Shown piece by piece: positions 15,882 through 24,427 of a DNA stretch of 24,427 nt (positions within the stretch are counted from its first letter, which is position 1; the number at the start of each line of letters is the position of its first letter). The stretch spans positions 1-24,427 of the forward strand of contig JAKTTS010000216.1 of assembly GCA_030560485.1 (NCBI GenBank), in the 5' to 3' direction. The notes under the pieces are model-generated. The model ran no database searches, was not told where the DNA came from, and saw nothing but the letters and a program-made list of their open reading frames with translations. The stretch comes from Ascoidea tarda (nom. inval.). Taxonomy: Eukaryota > Ascomycota > Saccharomycetes > Ascoideales > Ascoideaceae. Both the position numbers and the translations under genes were made by a program.

Positions 15882-17772
15882 TTATTTTTGTTAGTTTTTT
15901 GTCTTCTATTTGTCTTACGTCATAAAATTTCTGTCCTTCAACTTTAATGCCTTTTTTTCTCAACTTTTCATGAAACATTTTAACCCCATTTTACGTCTTG
16001 CCGTTTTAAATAGATACTATAATTATAATTTTGCTTATAATCATAATAAAATCCTTTATATTCGTTTAAGTTATTTCTTTTTCTGCAAAAATGTAGTAGA
16101 CAACGAAAATAAATAGAAAATCTCGCGCAATTAGTGGTGAAAAATGTTGGCCAATTTTTAAAGTTGAATTGTTTGAACATTAAAAGCAACTCTAGAGCTC
16201 ACGCCATCAATTTTCTTAATTTAAATTTAAGTTCATAGTTCATAGTTAATTTAGTCTAATAAAATAAAATAGATAGGAACAAAACCACATCAATTCATTC
16301 ATTTTAAACCCTCAACACACACCCAATTCCTCCACAATAAAAAAAAACTAATCCAAGATCCTTGTCATTGGTTTCGCTATATCATTTAAATCCCGAACAC
16401 GCGTTTGTCCGCATCTGTAAAAGCTTTTATATGCACCAAGGAAAAACCTTAAACAACAAGATAAAGCTCGCGGTTCTTAAACCAATGTGGTTTTTAATAC
16501 AACAAACTGATATATTTATTTCCAAATTTCTTTCCTTTATCAAAATACAAAATCACACCGAAGGAGTCTGGTAATTGAGAGACACACCCTTGTTACCTTA
16601 TTTGGTATTCAATCCAAAAAAGAAAGCCCCAAAAGCAATTTCTAAAAGCTTTATCTTTAAAACAGATCCTTTCAACATTAATATAAATCAAGAAAACTGA
16701 ATTTTATTGAGGTGGCACTTTTTCTTTTGTCAGGAAACACACAGAAGATCGTTTGTGTCTCCAAAAGCCCAAAGACTAAGATGAGTTTGATAGATGGTAG
16801 AACCCATTTATTGCAAAATCAGTAATTTCTGGCTTGCAATGCTTTTTTTTTCTTTTGGCTCTTTGTTTTGTTCTCGAAAACGGACAAAAGGTAGCTGAGC
16901 AAAAGACGGATAATGATTTGGAATTTCCTCCTTTTTATTTCAGTTTGTTTCTTTTGGGGTCGGATATTTTTAGTTTACTTGCATTTCCAACTTGTCCCAG
17001 TTGCGTAATTCAATAGAATTTGGTTTTCAATCCAGAATTTCAAATGGTTCAAAGGTGAAATCTTCGTTTTCTTCTTTGAACATATTCAACACAAGATTTT
17101 TCTGTGAAATCGCTTGTTGATAACCCGTTGATTACGTTATTTGCTATAGAAAAATTAAAAATTTACTACGAGCAAATTGCCTGGGATGCTGAACATATTT
17201 ATTCTATTCGCAAGGCAATTCCTCGACTTTATTCAGCTCATATACAATTGTCTCTTAAAATGAATATCACACGACATCGATTTGTAGGCAAAGCATGGGT
17301 GTTAATTTACCACTCATCCTACAATACCTTGAAAAATTTCAATCATCTTTTTCTCAAAGAATTCTAATAATTGTATATATACTGAAAAATCTCCAGCGAG
17401 GTCCCCTCACTTATTAGTTTTCTTTTAGCTGTTACCAATTTGAGTTGATAGAAAATTCAAGTATCAAAAGCTTAGTTATTGTTTCAGGTGCAATATCCCA
17501 AAAACCGTTGAATCTTTAACCAATCTTGGATTCAATCTAATAGCTTCTTCCTTTCAAACAGACTGCTGGATTGTTAAAATCGAACTTTTTAGTTTTTTTT
17601 CTCTCTATCTCCACTGCATTTTCTACAATCATCTATTTCTTGCATTAAAATTAAATAATAGAAAAGTTATTATTATCATCGGATTAATCACTTGAGACTA
17701 TTGAGTGTGTGAAACTTAATACGATTTACCGGTACAAAACAATTGAAAGTTGTTGCAAATCCAAAACTCACA
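15849..17772. other. Long intergenic region upstream of ACH1
   Basis: This is the longest gene-free stretch, 1,924 bp. Short + strand open frames (70-87 codons at about 16362, 16834 and 17104) lack ATG starts and resemble no family I know. Sites seen: three Adr1-like TTGGRG elements (reverse at 16627-16632 and 16759-16764, forward at 16954-16959), a TATA-like run at 17374-17380, and a stress-type CCCCT at 17403-17407. Adr1 and stress control would fit ACH1, a glucose-repressed gene in baker's yeast, but such short motifs are weak evidence. Confidence 0.45.
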
Positions 17773-19338
17773 ATGTCAGCCATATTGAAAGAAAGAGTTA
17801 GATATCTCCCACTATTATCAAAATTAAGAAAGCCAGAAGAATGTGTCGAGTTTTTTAAAAATGGACAGTATATCGGATGGTCGGGTTTTGCAGGTGTGGG
17901 TGCTCCCAAAAAGGTTCCTGAAGCACTTTCAAAGCATGTTGAGGACAACAAACTTCAGGGAAAATTGGCATTCAACTTATTTGTAGGTGCTTCTGCTGGA
18001 CCAGAGGAAAGCAAATGGGCTGAAAATGAAATGATTCTACGAAGATCACCTCACCAAGTAGGAAGGGGAATAGCCAACTCAATAAACACTGGGGGAACTC
18101 ACTTCTTTGATAAACATTTGTCCATGTTTCCCCAGGATTTGACCTACGGTTACTACACCAGATTTAAAAAAGATAACGACTTGTTAGACTACTCGATCAT
18201 CGAAGTAACAGCCATCACCGAAAATGGAGGTTTGATATTGGGCCCTGGCGTGGGTGCGGTCCCTGAAATAGTAAGCGTTTCGGATAAATTGATTTTGGAA
18301 GTTAACACCAAAAACCCTTCCTTTGAAGGGTTGCATGATATTGATATGCCCATAAATCCCCCTTTCAGACCAGCTTATCCCTATCGCAGGGTTGACGACA
18401 GGTCTGGTGTGTTTGCTGTGCCAATCGATCCAGACAGAGTTGCAGCTATTGTCGAGTGTGACAGGTCTGATGCTATTCCACCCAACACTCCCTCTGATGC
18501 AATGTCGCAGGCCATTGGAAACCATTTAATTGAGTTCTTTGAGCAGGAAGTCAAGGCCGGAAGAATGCCTTCCAACTTGCACCCTTTGCAATCAGGTATC
18601 GGAAATATTGCCAATGCTGTGATCGATGGTTTGTCTTCCTCTTCATTCAAAGACCTCAATGTGTGGACAGAAGTTTTGCAGGACTCGTTTTTGGACTTCT
18701 TTGAAAAGGGCACATTGGATTACGCTACTGCTTCAGCGATCAGATTGACTGAAAATGGTTTTAAAAGATTTTTTGATAATTGGGATCTCTTTAGCAAAAA
18801 ATTGTGCTTACGATCTCAAGTCGTCTCCAATTCACCAGAAATCATCAGAAGATTGGGTGTTATTGCAATGAATACTCCTGTTGAAGTTGATATTTATGCA
18901 CATGCTAACTCAACTAACGTTAATGGTTCAAAAATGTTACATGGTATTGGTGGTTCTGGTGATTTTCTCAGAAACGCCAAATTATCTATAATGCACACTC
19001 CATCAGCAAGAAAATCGAAAACAGACCCTACTGGTATATCATGCATTGTGCCATTTGCATCCCATATTGATCAAACCGAGCATGATTTGGATATTTTGGT
19101 CACTGAACAGGGGTTGGCTGATTTAAGAGGATTGTCTCCAAAGGAAAGATCTATTGAAATTATTAAAAACTGTGCTCATCCCGACTATAGAGATCAATTA
19201 TTAGACTATGTCAGAAGAGCTGAGCTTCAGGCTGCTAAAACAAAAAGTCTTCATGAGCCCCATATTCTCGCTGATGCGTTCAAAATGCACATAAACTTCG
19301 GCAAGGAAGGTACCATGAAATTGAAATCTTGGGATTAA
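17773..19338 (+). CDS. ACH1: Acetyl-CoA hydrolase / CoA-transferase
   Basis: From the ATG at 17773 the protein has 521 residues (Ach1 of baker's yeast has 526). The start matches the family N-terminus: [17 protein letters not shown] here versus a very similar basic stretch in Ach1. Conserved blocks run the full length: [67 protein letters not shown] (as [15 protein letters not shown]), [73 protein letters not shown] and [13 protein letters not shown]. The enzyme moves CoA between succinyl-CoA and acetate in mitochondria and hydrolyses acetyl-CoA slowly, supporting acetate detoxification and growth on non-fermentable carbon. Nothing is truncated or altered. It lies downstream of IDH1 on the same strand but with another gene between, so linkage is probably chance. 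Confidence 0.97.
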   Translation: MSAILKERVRYLPLLSKLRKPEECVEFFKNGQYIGWSGFAGVGAPKKVPEALSKHVEDNKLQGKLAFNLFVGASAGPEESKWAENEMILRRSPHQVGRGIANSINTGGTHFFDKHLSMFPQDLTYGYYTRFKKDNDLLDYSIIEVTAITENGGLILGPGVGAVPEIVSVSDKLILEVNTKNPSFEGLHDIDMPINPPFRPAYPYRRVDDRSGVFAVPIDPDRVAAIVECDRSDAIPPNTPSDAMSQAIGNHLIEFFEQEVKAGRMPSNLHPLQSGIGNIANAVIDGLSSSSFKDLNVWTEVLQDSFLDFFEKGTLDYATASAIRLTENGFKRFFDNWDLFSKKLCLRSQVVSNSPEIIRRLGVIAMNTPVEVDIYAHANSTNVNGSKMLHGIGGSGDFLRNAKLSIMHTPSARKSKTDPTGISCIVPFASHIDQTEHDLDILVTEQGLADLRGLSPKERSIEIIKNCAHPDYRDQLLDYVRRAELQAAKTKSLHEPHILADAFKMHINFGKEGTMKLKSWD

Positions 19339-19670
19339 ACCCCATCTAAAGCCCATATATATCGTAAATAGAATACAACTGCAATAAATAGCTTTTAGTA
19401 AAAACAAATCAAAAGAATAAATATACACATTTGCTAAATTTAGCTAAATTCGAAATTACTGCCAATAGACGCTTGTGCTTATGTAGCCACACGTGTATAT
19501 TATATAATCGTCTCTGATGATTTCTTTTTGCTTAAAACTGACACGAGTATCTTTACTGTGATCTGAAAGAACCTCAGATCATTTTGTTGTTTATCATACA
19601 ACCTTAGAATCTCGCAACTATTCCTTCTCGACTATTTTTTTTTTCTTTGAAAATCAGATTAAACAATAAA
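19339..19670. other. Intergenic region ACH1 / ERV25
   Basis: This 332-bp region serves as ACH1 3' end and ERV25 promoter. It contains a duplicated GCTAAATT (about 19433-19450), an E-box palindrome ACACGTGT (19489-19496) and an 8-bp inverted repeat (listed separately). A poly-T tract precedes the ERV25 ATG by about 25 bp. Confidence 0.5.
19559..19581. promoter_or_regulatory. Inverted repeat TGATCTGA-N7-TCAGATCA upstream of ERV25
   Basis: The two 8-base arms (19559-19566 and 19574-19581) are perfect reverse complements around a 7-base spacer, about 90 bp before the ERV25 ATG. It could be a dimeric protein site in DNA or a small hairpin in the leader. Confidence 0.55.
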
Positions 19671-20300
19671 ATGAAAAGCATAATCTTGTCTTTCTTTTTT
19701 CTTATAAGTTTAATAACAGCCTTGAGATTTGAGGTGCCTGCTGGTTCTTCTAAAAAATGTATTAGAGATTTTATATCTGAGGGTCAATTAGTTGTGGTAA
19801 ATATCGAATCTTCTGGTCAGGTTGGTGATGGTCAACAATTAAATTTCAACATTGTGGATAGTGTTGGAAATGAATATCGAAGAAAAAAAGATTTTGCAGG
19901 TTCAACTAGAGTTGCATTTACTGCTCATGCTTCTGCTGCATTTGATGTTTGTTTTCAAAATGTTTTGCTAAGATCAAACAACAGAGCTAAAAATCAATTT
20001 AGAGAAATTGAATTGGATATCGAAGCTGGTAGCGCAGCAAGAGATTGGAATGCTATTCAGGCTGCCGAAAAATTGAAACCTGTAGAATTGGAATTAAGAA
20101 GAATTGAAGAATTAACTGATGAAATAGTTGATGAATTGAATTATTTAAAGGTTAGAGAAGAAAGACTCAGGAATACAAATGAATCAACAAACTCAAGAGT
20201 GAAAAATTTCTCCTTTTTAATTATAATTTCCTTAATATCTTTAGGTATTTGGCAAGTTCAATATTTAAGAGCTTATTTCAGATCAAAGCATATCATTTAA
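19671..20300 (+). CDS. ERV25: p24-family ER-Golgi cargo receptor, delta class
   Basis: The protein has 209 residues (Erv25 has 211). Residues 1-17 are a hydrophobic signal peptide ending near [11 protein letters not shown]. The GOLD domain (about 18-110) has its two Cys, in [16 protein letters not shown] and FDVCFQNVL, plus [15 protein letters not shown] and [14 protein letters not shown] coiled coil follows ([20 protein letters not shown], then [20 protein letters not shown]), a membrane span (about 177-197) and a short tail, [12 protein letters not shown]. The tail ending in KHII is the same as in Erv25, which separates it from Emp24 and the Erp proteins. The p24 complex packs GPI-anchored and other cargo into COPII vesicles. 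Start: ATG 19671 gives the normal signal peptide. Confidence 0.96.
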   Translation: MKSIILSFFFLISLITALRFEVPAGSSKKCIRDFISEGQLVVVNIESSGQVGDGQQLNFNIVDSVGNEYRRKKDFAGSTRVAFTAHASAAFDVCFQNVLLRSNNRAKNQFREIELDIEAGSAARDWNAIQAAEKLKPVELELRRIEELTDEIVDELNYLKVREERLRNTNESTNSRVKNFSFLIIISLISLGIWQVQYLRAYFRSKHII

Positions 20301-20614
20301 TTTATTTTATTTTAATTAAACTCAATTTGTTTTATTTTTGAAATTCTGGTTTTGTATATTTATTCATTTGCATTTTTTAATAAAAAAACTTTAAAAAACT
20401 TTAAAAAACTATAAAAATAATTAAATATATTTAATATTACCTTAATTAAAAAGTTTTAGAGTTTAATAATATTTACAGGGATATCTTATATATATATATA
20501 TATGTATCTATATTAATCTTTATCAATTGTCTTTATCAATTATTAAAAAAAAAAAATAAAAATAAATAAAAATAACCAGAAAAAAAAAATAAACAAATTT
20601 TAAACAATTATCTT
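20301..20614. terminator. Convergent 3' region ERV25 / CYM1 with TA repeat
   Basis: This 314-bp region is extremely AT-rich. It contains a triple CTTTAAAAAA-like direct repeat (about 20388-20412), a (TA)8 run ending in TATGTA (20487-20506), which is the classic yeast polyadenylation efficiency element on both strands, and a TCTTTATCAATT direct repeat (about 20517-20541). It is likely to end transcription from both sides. The function is inferred from yeast 3'-end consensus. Confidence 0.5.
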
Positions 20615-23600
20615 CTAATCAACATCTAAATCAATAATATTCCAATCTTCCATTTCTTCGCTTTTAGGCCCAATAACTGCAATACTGCTAACATCTTTAC
20701 TACCAGTAATCAAATATTTATCTGCTACTTTTTTGATATCTTCAATTGTAACACTCAATAGATTCTCTCTTCTATTTTGTCTCATTTCATCTGTTATACT
20801 ATTTCTGAACATCATCATACCTTCACTTTTAACATCCATTGGTGAATCAACACTTTGGAAAATTGTTAATTTAGCTTCATTTAAGTCCGTATCTGTCCAT
20901 TCATTGCTAATAGCAAATTCTCCCGCTTTCTTAAAGAAATCGATACTTCTCAATGGATGTGGATCTCTGTAGGAGTAATAGCTAAATATTCCATCGACGC
21001 CTCCATATCTGGCACCACCTCCATAGGCACCACCCTTTTCTCTAATTTCTTTATGCAAGTATTTAAAGGTCAATAGTTGGGCCAAAACCTGTAAAGCTGC
21101 ACCATCTTTTGATAAGTAGTTTGATCCTTGAATGCCCATTGCAGCAAAATTGATTTGAAATGGTAAATTAATACATGTGGGTTTGCTTGGATCAAATTTC
21201 TTATCATTTGCTTTTCTTAATTCAATAAAGTATGATGGGTCTTCAAATTTTTTTGCTTTTAATAAACTTTTAGGATTTTTTAATTTTTCCAACGTGGGTT
21301 TCTCATTTTCTTTTTCAGGTAGTTTACTTATAAAATCATGTATTAATTGCTCATTTTCATCAACAGCGTTTTTGTCTGTTATTAAAGCAAATGATAGCTT
21401 TTCATTGTTTATAATAATTTTTTTCAATTCAATTAATTTTGATATAACATTTTCTTTTAGTGCTTCATCATCATCAACAAATTTATTGAGTTTGCTTAAA
21501 AATTTGATTTGTTCAATACCGGTTAAATATTCACTAAACTTTCTAACTGGAGATAATTGTGAAGCAACAAAGTTGGTTGCAAAAGATGAGCCACTGTCGG
21601 CTATAGCAGATACACTGTTTGAATTTAAAGATTTTATTAAAGTTTTTAGTTTTTCTAAATTATTAAAATTTATTTTAGTTAAAATTTCCAACCAAATTGA
21701 ATAAATTTTAAGAATTTGAGAATCTAACGAAGCACCAGTGATTTCCCAGTATAATTTTGGTTTCAAATTATTTTCAGGGGTTGGTTTAATATAGACGGAA
21801 GAATGAAAACCTCCTGTATGTAGTTTAATTTCGTCTTCGAGTTCAGCCATTGATTTATCGGTTGTGCCTAAATTCAATAAACATTCCGAAAATAAAGGTA
21901 GATAAGGCAATAGTCTTGCTGGAATTGAGTCAGTTAGATCTTTTTTACAAAAGAAATAAGTTAAGCCATTTGTGTCAGTGATTCTTTTTAAAATTTTAAA
22001 AGTATTATCATTATCGTTCTTGCCCAAGAATTCTAAAGGAATCTTTTCGCCAATGGCTGGGATATCCTTTTCTACAGATAGAGTTGGTAGGGAGGATAAA
22101 TCTTCTTTTGAATTTTGTTTTTCTAACAATTGTAGACCTCTTTTTTGAATGACTTTGATATCATCGTCAGATAAATTTTTAATTTTTTCGTTTAAACGAG
22201 TTTTTTCTTGACTGATTAAAGAGTCATTAAAATTGTCCTTGGGTTTTATAATAAAGGTGAAAGTTGGTTTGTTAATGAAATATTTTTCAATTAAATGCTT
22301 AAAAATATTACCTTTTGAAATTTGGAATTCTGATTTAAATTGGTTAAGGGTGTCGTTAAAAGCCAATTGATCAAAAGGATCTATATTGTTAACCCAACCC
22401 GGGATAATTGAGTATAATAAGTTTAAGCCAAATTGAGATTTTTTATCTTTTTTATTGATTTCAATTTGCCTTAGGATTGCATTAATTTTTGAAGGTTCAA
22501 AGCCATTTTCATAGTAATGATCGATAACTTCAGCAACTTTGGTTTTAAAAATGGGGATATCAAATTCCACTAGACCTTGCAAACCGATTGAAAAACTATT
22601 TAAATTTGTAGTTGAATCTGAACCAGTGTTAACGGTAAAATCTGTACCGATATTTTTTTCAATTAATTCTTTAAAAAAGGGAGAAGAGTGGCCATCGGTT
22701 AACAAATTGCTAAGAATTTTGAGACAAAAAGTTTCGTAAACGTCTTTAGGGTTGCCGGTGAACCAAGTTAGAGATACTTTAAATTGTTTATCCTTTGGTA
22801 ACATTGGATCTGTGGGGCCATCGATTGTTACAGATTTATTTGAAGAAAGATCTATGGGGTTGACGGGGATGGAATTGGAAGAGTCGTAGGATCTTTTGCC
22901 AAAAGCTGATAAGCTGTCATTTAAAAAAGACAAGTTGTCGGATAATGGTAGATCGCCGTATGAGTATATTTTTGAATTTGAAGGGTGATATTTTTGGGAG
23001 TGGAAATCAATTAGATCTTGATGGAATAAATTTGTTATAAAATTTGGATCACCGCCGGAGACGTTTAAAGAAGGGTATATTGATTTTAAGAAGTTGATGT
23101 AGAAAAAATAGGAAGAATTTGAGAGCTGGCCTTTCATTTCGTTGTAAACCACACCTTTGAATATGATTGGGGTATTGGGGTCCTGTGGATCTTGGTGTTC
23201 TAGTCTCCAACCTTCTTGGTAAAAATCATCGCTTGATAAAATTGGATTGAAGACAGAATCAAAGTATATATTTCTCAAGTTTTGATAATCGATTTGGTTT
23301 GTGGTTGAAAATGGGTAAAATGTGTAATCATGACCAGTCATTGCATTCATAAAATTTGATAGAGAGCGATTTAACATTTTGAAAAAGGGATCTCTTACAG
23401 GATATTTTTGAGAGCCACATAAAGTAGTGTGTTCTAAAATATGGGGTAAACCAGTTGAATCGGAAGCATTTGTCTTGAAGGCTAAACTGAAAACGTTATT
23501 TTTATCATTTCTGTCGATGTGTATATAGTCAGCTCCAGTTCTTTCGTGAGTTAGATTGATTGCAGTGAAGGATAGTTCAGGAACTGGTAGAATTCTTTGA

Positions 23601-23746
23601 ATTTTGAAACCATGATAAGTTGCACCGACGGGATAATTTCTCAAGACTTTGGCGACATTGTATGAGGTGGTGGAGGATATGGAGGAAAGCGAAGAGGTGG
23701 AGGCATTTCTTGTGCAGAGTTTGAGTTTTATGTTCCTGTTTAGCAT
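20615..23746 (-). CDS. CYM1: Mitochondrial presequence protease (M16C metallopeptidase)
   Basis: The protein has 1,043 residues (Cym1 has 989). The N-terminus (MLNRNIKLKLCTRNASTSSL...) is basic and Ser-rich without acidic residues, a matrix-targeting signal. The inverted zinc motif HILEH gives H102, E105 and H106; the distal zinc ligand is Glu203 in GVVYNEMKG. Other family marks are GHDYTFYPFSTTN, GGDPNF and, near residue 905, the substrate-binding stretch EKGGAYGGGARYGG...GIFSYYSYRDP. The enzyme clears cleaved targeting peptides and other short peptides in the mitochondrial matrix through a closed chamber made of two halves. I saw no CTG codon in the whole frame. The first ATG is used, and the N-terminus is complete. 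Confidence 0.96.
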   Translation of the reverse strand: MLNRNIKLKLCTRNASTSSLSSISSTTSYNVAKVLRNYPVGATYHGFKIQRILPVPELSFTAINLTHERTGADYIHIDRNDKNNVFSLAFKTNASDSTGLPHILEHTTLCGSQKYPVRDPFFKMLNRSLSNFMNAMTGHDYTFYPFSTTNQIDYQNLRNIYFDSVFNPILSSDDFYQEGWRLEHQDPQDPNTPIIFKGVVYNEMKGQLSNSSYFFYINFLKSIYPSLNVSGGDPNFITNLFHQDLIDFHSQKYHPSNSKIYSYGDLPLSDNLSFLNDSLSAFGKRSYDSSNSIPVNPIDLSSNKSVTIDGPTDPMLPKDKQFKVSLTWFTGNPKDVYETFCLKILSNLLTDGHSSPFFKELIEKNIGTDFTVNTGSDSTTNLNSFSIGLQGLVEFDIPIFKTKVAEVIDHYYENGFEPSKINAILRQIEINKKDKKSQFGLNLLYSIIPGWVNNIDPFDQLAFNDTLNQFKSEFQISKGNIFKHLIEKYFINKPTFTFIIKPKDNFNDSLISQEKTRLNEKIKNLSDDDIKVIQKRGLQLLEKQNSKEDLSSLPTLSVEKDIPAIGEKIPLEFLGKNDNDNTFKILKRITDTNGLTYFFCKKDLTDSIPARLLPYLPLFSECLLNLGTTDKSMAELEDEIKLHTGGFHSSVYIKPTPENNLKPKLYWEITGASLDSQILKIYSIWLEILTKINFNNLEKLKTLIKSLNSNSVSAIADSGSSFATNFVASQLSPVRKFSEYLTGIEQIKFLSKLNKFVDDDEALKENVISKLIELKKIIINNEKLSFALITDKNAVDENEQLIHDFISKLPEKENEKPTLEKLKNPKSLLKAKKFEDPSYFIELRKANDKKFDPSKPTCINLPFQINFAAMGIQGSNYLSKDGAALQVLAQLLTFKYLHKEIREKGGAYGGGARYGGVDGIFSYYSYRDPHPLRSIDFFKKAGEFAISNEWTDTDLNEAKLTIFQSVDSPMDVKSEGMMMFRNSITDEMRQNRRENLLSVTIEDIKKVADKYLITGSKDVSSIAVIGPKSEEMEDWNIIDLDVD

Positions 23747-23801
23747 GATCGGCGATGTTGATGTTTTGATAGAGGGAACAGGATGGTGAAGAGAGATGAA
23801 G

Positions 23802-23843
23802 AGTGAAAGTGGAAGTGAAAGTAAAAGTAAAAGTGAAAGTGAA
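23802..23843. repeat. Hexamer repeat AGTGAA/AGTAAA, seven copies
   Basis: Seven tandem hexamers (five of the AGTGAA type including one AGTGGA, two AGTAAA) lie 55-100 bp upstream of the CYM1 ATG. They are part of its 5' leader or core promoter. Confidence 0.85.
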
Positions 23844-23885
23844 GCCAGATTAAATCGATTAAATCAAAGAAAATTTGAATTTTTG

Positions 23886-23893
23886 TCATGTGA
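23886..23893. promoter_or_regulatory. Cbf1-type E-box (TCATGTGA / TCACATGA)
   Basis: The 8-mer reads TCACATGA on the CYM1 coding strand, matching TCACRTGA. It is 140 bp upstream of the ATG. In many yeasts outside Saccharomyces Cbf1 is linked to respiratory genes; control of CYM1 is inferred only. Confidence 0.4.
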
Positions 23894-24371
23894 CTGACAA
23901 AACCCACTGTGAGGGACTCGTGTGTGAGTGAAGATTGGGATTGTTTATTTGTTGATAGTTTTGAAATGGGATAAAAAAAAGTGTAAATGGATTGGAAGAG
24001 AGACAGATAAGGAAGAGGATGGAGAGATTTGTGATTATTGGTGGATGATTTGCAGAAGAGATGGCAGTTTAATATAAGAGAGGTCCAAAGCGGAAAAAGA
24101 TAAACAGAGAAAGCGTCTAGAGCGGATCCGTTGGGATGGAGTCAGTTAGTCGAAAGAGGTGTTGTAAGGGAGAGTAAGTATGTGTTGTTGTTATTGTTGG
24201 TGTAGGAGTCGAAATGTGGGAGAAGTTGACAGGGAGAGGAGGGTATATAATGGAGAGGATGGCAACCTGTGGAAGCCAGCATTGGAAGGAGGATAATATA
24301 ACTAGATTAGATTGAGATAGTTTGAAAAAGCTAAGATAATATCATAGTAATATTATAGCAATATCATAGTA

Positions 24372-24374
<3 letters not shown>

Positions 24375-24427
<53 letters not shown>
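24375..24427. repeat. AAT microsatellite at right window edge
   Basis: At least 53 bp of pure TAA/AAT repeat (about 17.7 units) runs to the last base, so its true length is unknown. Just before it, a 16-bp direct repeat (AATATCATAGTAATAT) occurs at 24338-24353 and 24360-24375. Confidence 0.9.

Larger units (their letters stand above)
23747..24427. other. CYM1 upstream region, purine-rich on the + strand
   Basis: The region holds a hexamer repeat, a Cbf1-like site, a TATATAA at 24244-24250 oriented toward the right window edge, and an AAT microsatellite at the end. The + strand is strongly purine-biased from about 23760 to 24330. No gene is supported; a gene starting beyond the right edge is possible, since TATATAA would suit a rightward transcript. 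Confidence 0.45.

Noticed and set aside
17104-17367. Possible 87-codon protein upstream of ACH1
   Set aside because: It starts with GTG, not ATG; the first in-frame ATG leaves under 40 codons, and no family resemblance was seen.
21177-21704. 175-codon open frame opposite CYM1
   Set aside because: Antisense shadow of a long well-supported gene; Ser/Phe-rich composition reflects the complement of Lys/Glu-rich codons.
1-24427. tRNA, rRNA, CRISPR, transposon or virus-like sequence
   Set aside because: I looked for B-box-like GGTTCRANNCC motifs, regularly spaced repeats, reverse-transcriptase or transposase motifs and long terminal repeats and saw none; a covariance-model search could still find small RNAs.

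Overview
This window looks like about 24.4 kb of nuclear chromosome from an AT-rich budding yeast (Saccharomycotina). The genes are compact and mostly intronless, and the nearest recognisable relatives are ordinary yeast housekeeping genes. I could identify ten protein genes by family signature: YIH1, NAT3, RSC6 (or SNF12), HAT2, a NIPA-type membrane transporter, GRR1, IDH1, a Gti1/Pac2-family regulator, ACH1, ERV25 and CYM1 (eleven with the transporter). At the left edge is the last 24 codons, stop included, of a very cysteine-rich, metallothionein-like protein. No tRNA, rRNA, CRISPR array, transposon or virus-like element was seen. CTG codons are nearly absent, which suggests either strong AT bias or a lineage with CUG reassignment; the order cannot be settled from this window.

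Layout, left to right: the metallothionein-like tail (+) runs toward YIH1 (-). YIH1 and NAT3 (+) diverge from a short promoter. NAT3 converges on RSC6 (-). RSC6 and HAT2 (+) diverge from a 265-bp promoter with SBF/MBF-like sites and an E-box. HAT2 converges on the NIPA gene (-). The NIPA gene and GRR1 (+) diverge across 1.1 kb containing a GC-rich, GCA-repeat island. GRR1, IDH1, the Pac2-like gene, ACH1 and ERV25 then all read rightward. ERV25 converges on CYM1 (-). The window closes with the CYM1 upstream region, which ends in an AAT microsatellite.

Three things need a second look. (1) GRR1 is interrupted by one in-frame TGA in the middle of its leucine-rich repeats, exactly where the family has a Leu codon; both sides remain open for about 575 codons and together match the usual length of Grr1. 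(2) IDH1 lacks a mitochondrial presequence in its continuous reading frame. A 7-codon first exon 400 bp upstream supplies one, and the inferred intron contains a perfect 44-bp palindrome with no spacer. (3) The long intergenic regions in front of GRR1, IDH1 and the Pac2-like gene each carry a GC-rich island followed by a TATA box, in an otherwise AT-rich background.

Functionally the genes are a mixture: chromatin (RSC6, HAT2), protein N-acetylation and Gcn2 control (NAT3, YIH1), ubiquitin ligase control of cell cycle and glucose sensing (GRR1), mitochondrial acetyl and TCA metabolism and presequence turnover (IDH1, ACH1, CYM1), ER-Golgi traffic (ERV25) and morphogenetic transcription (Pac2-like). 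No genomic island or novel multi-gene system is evident.
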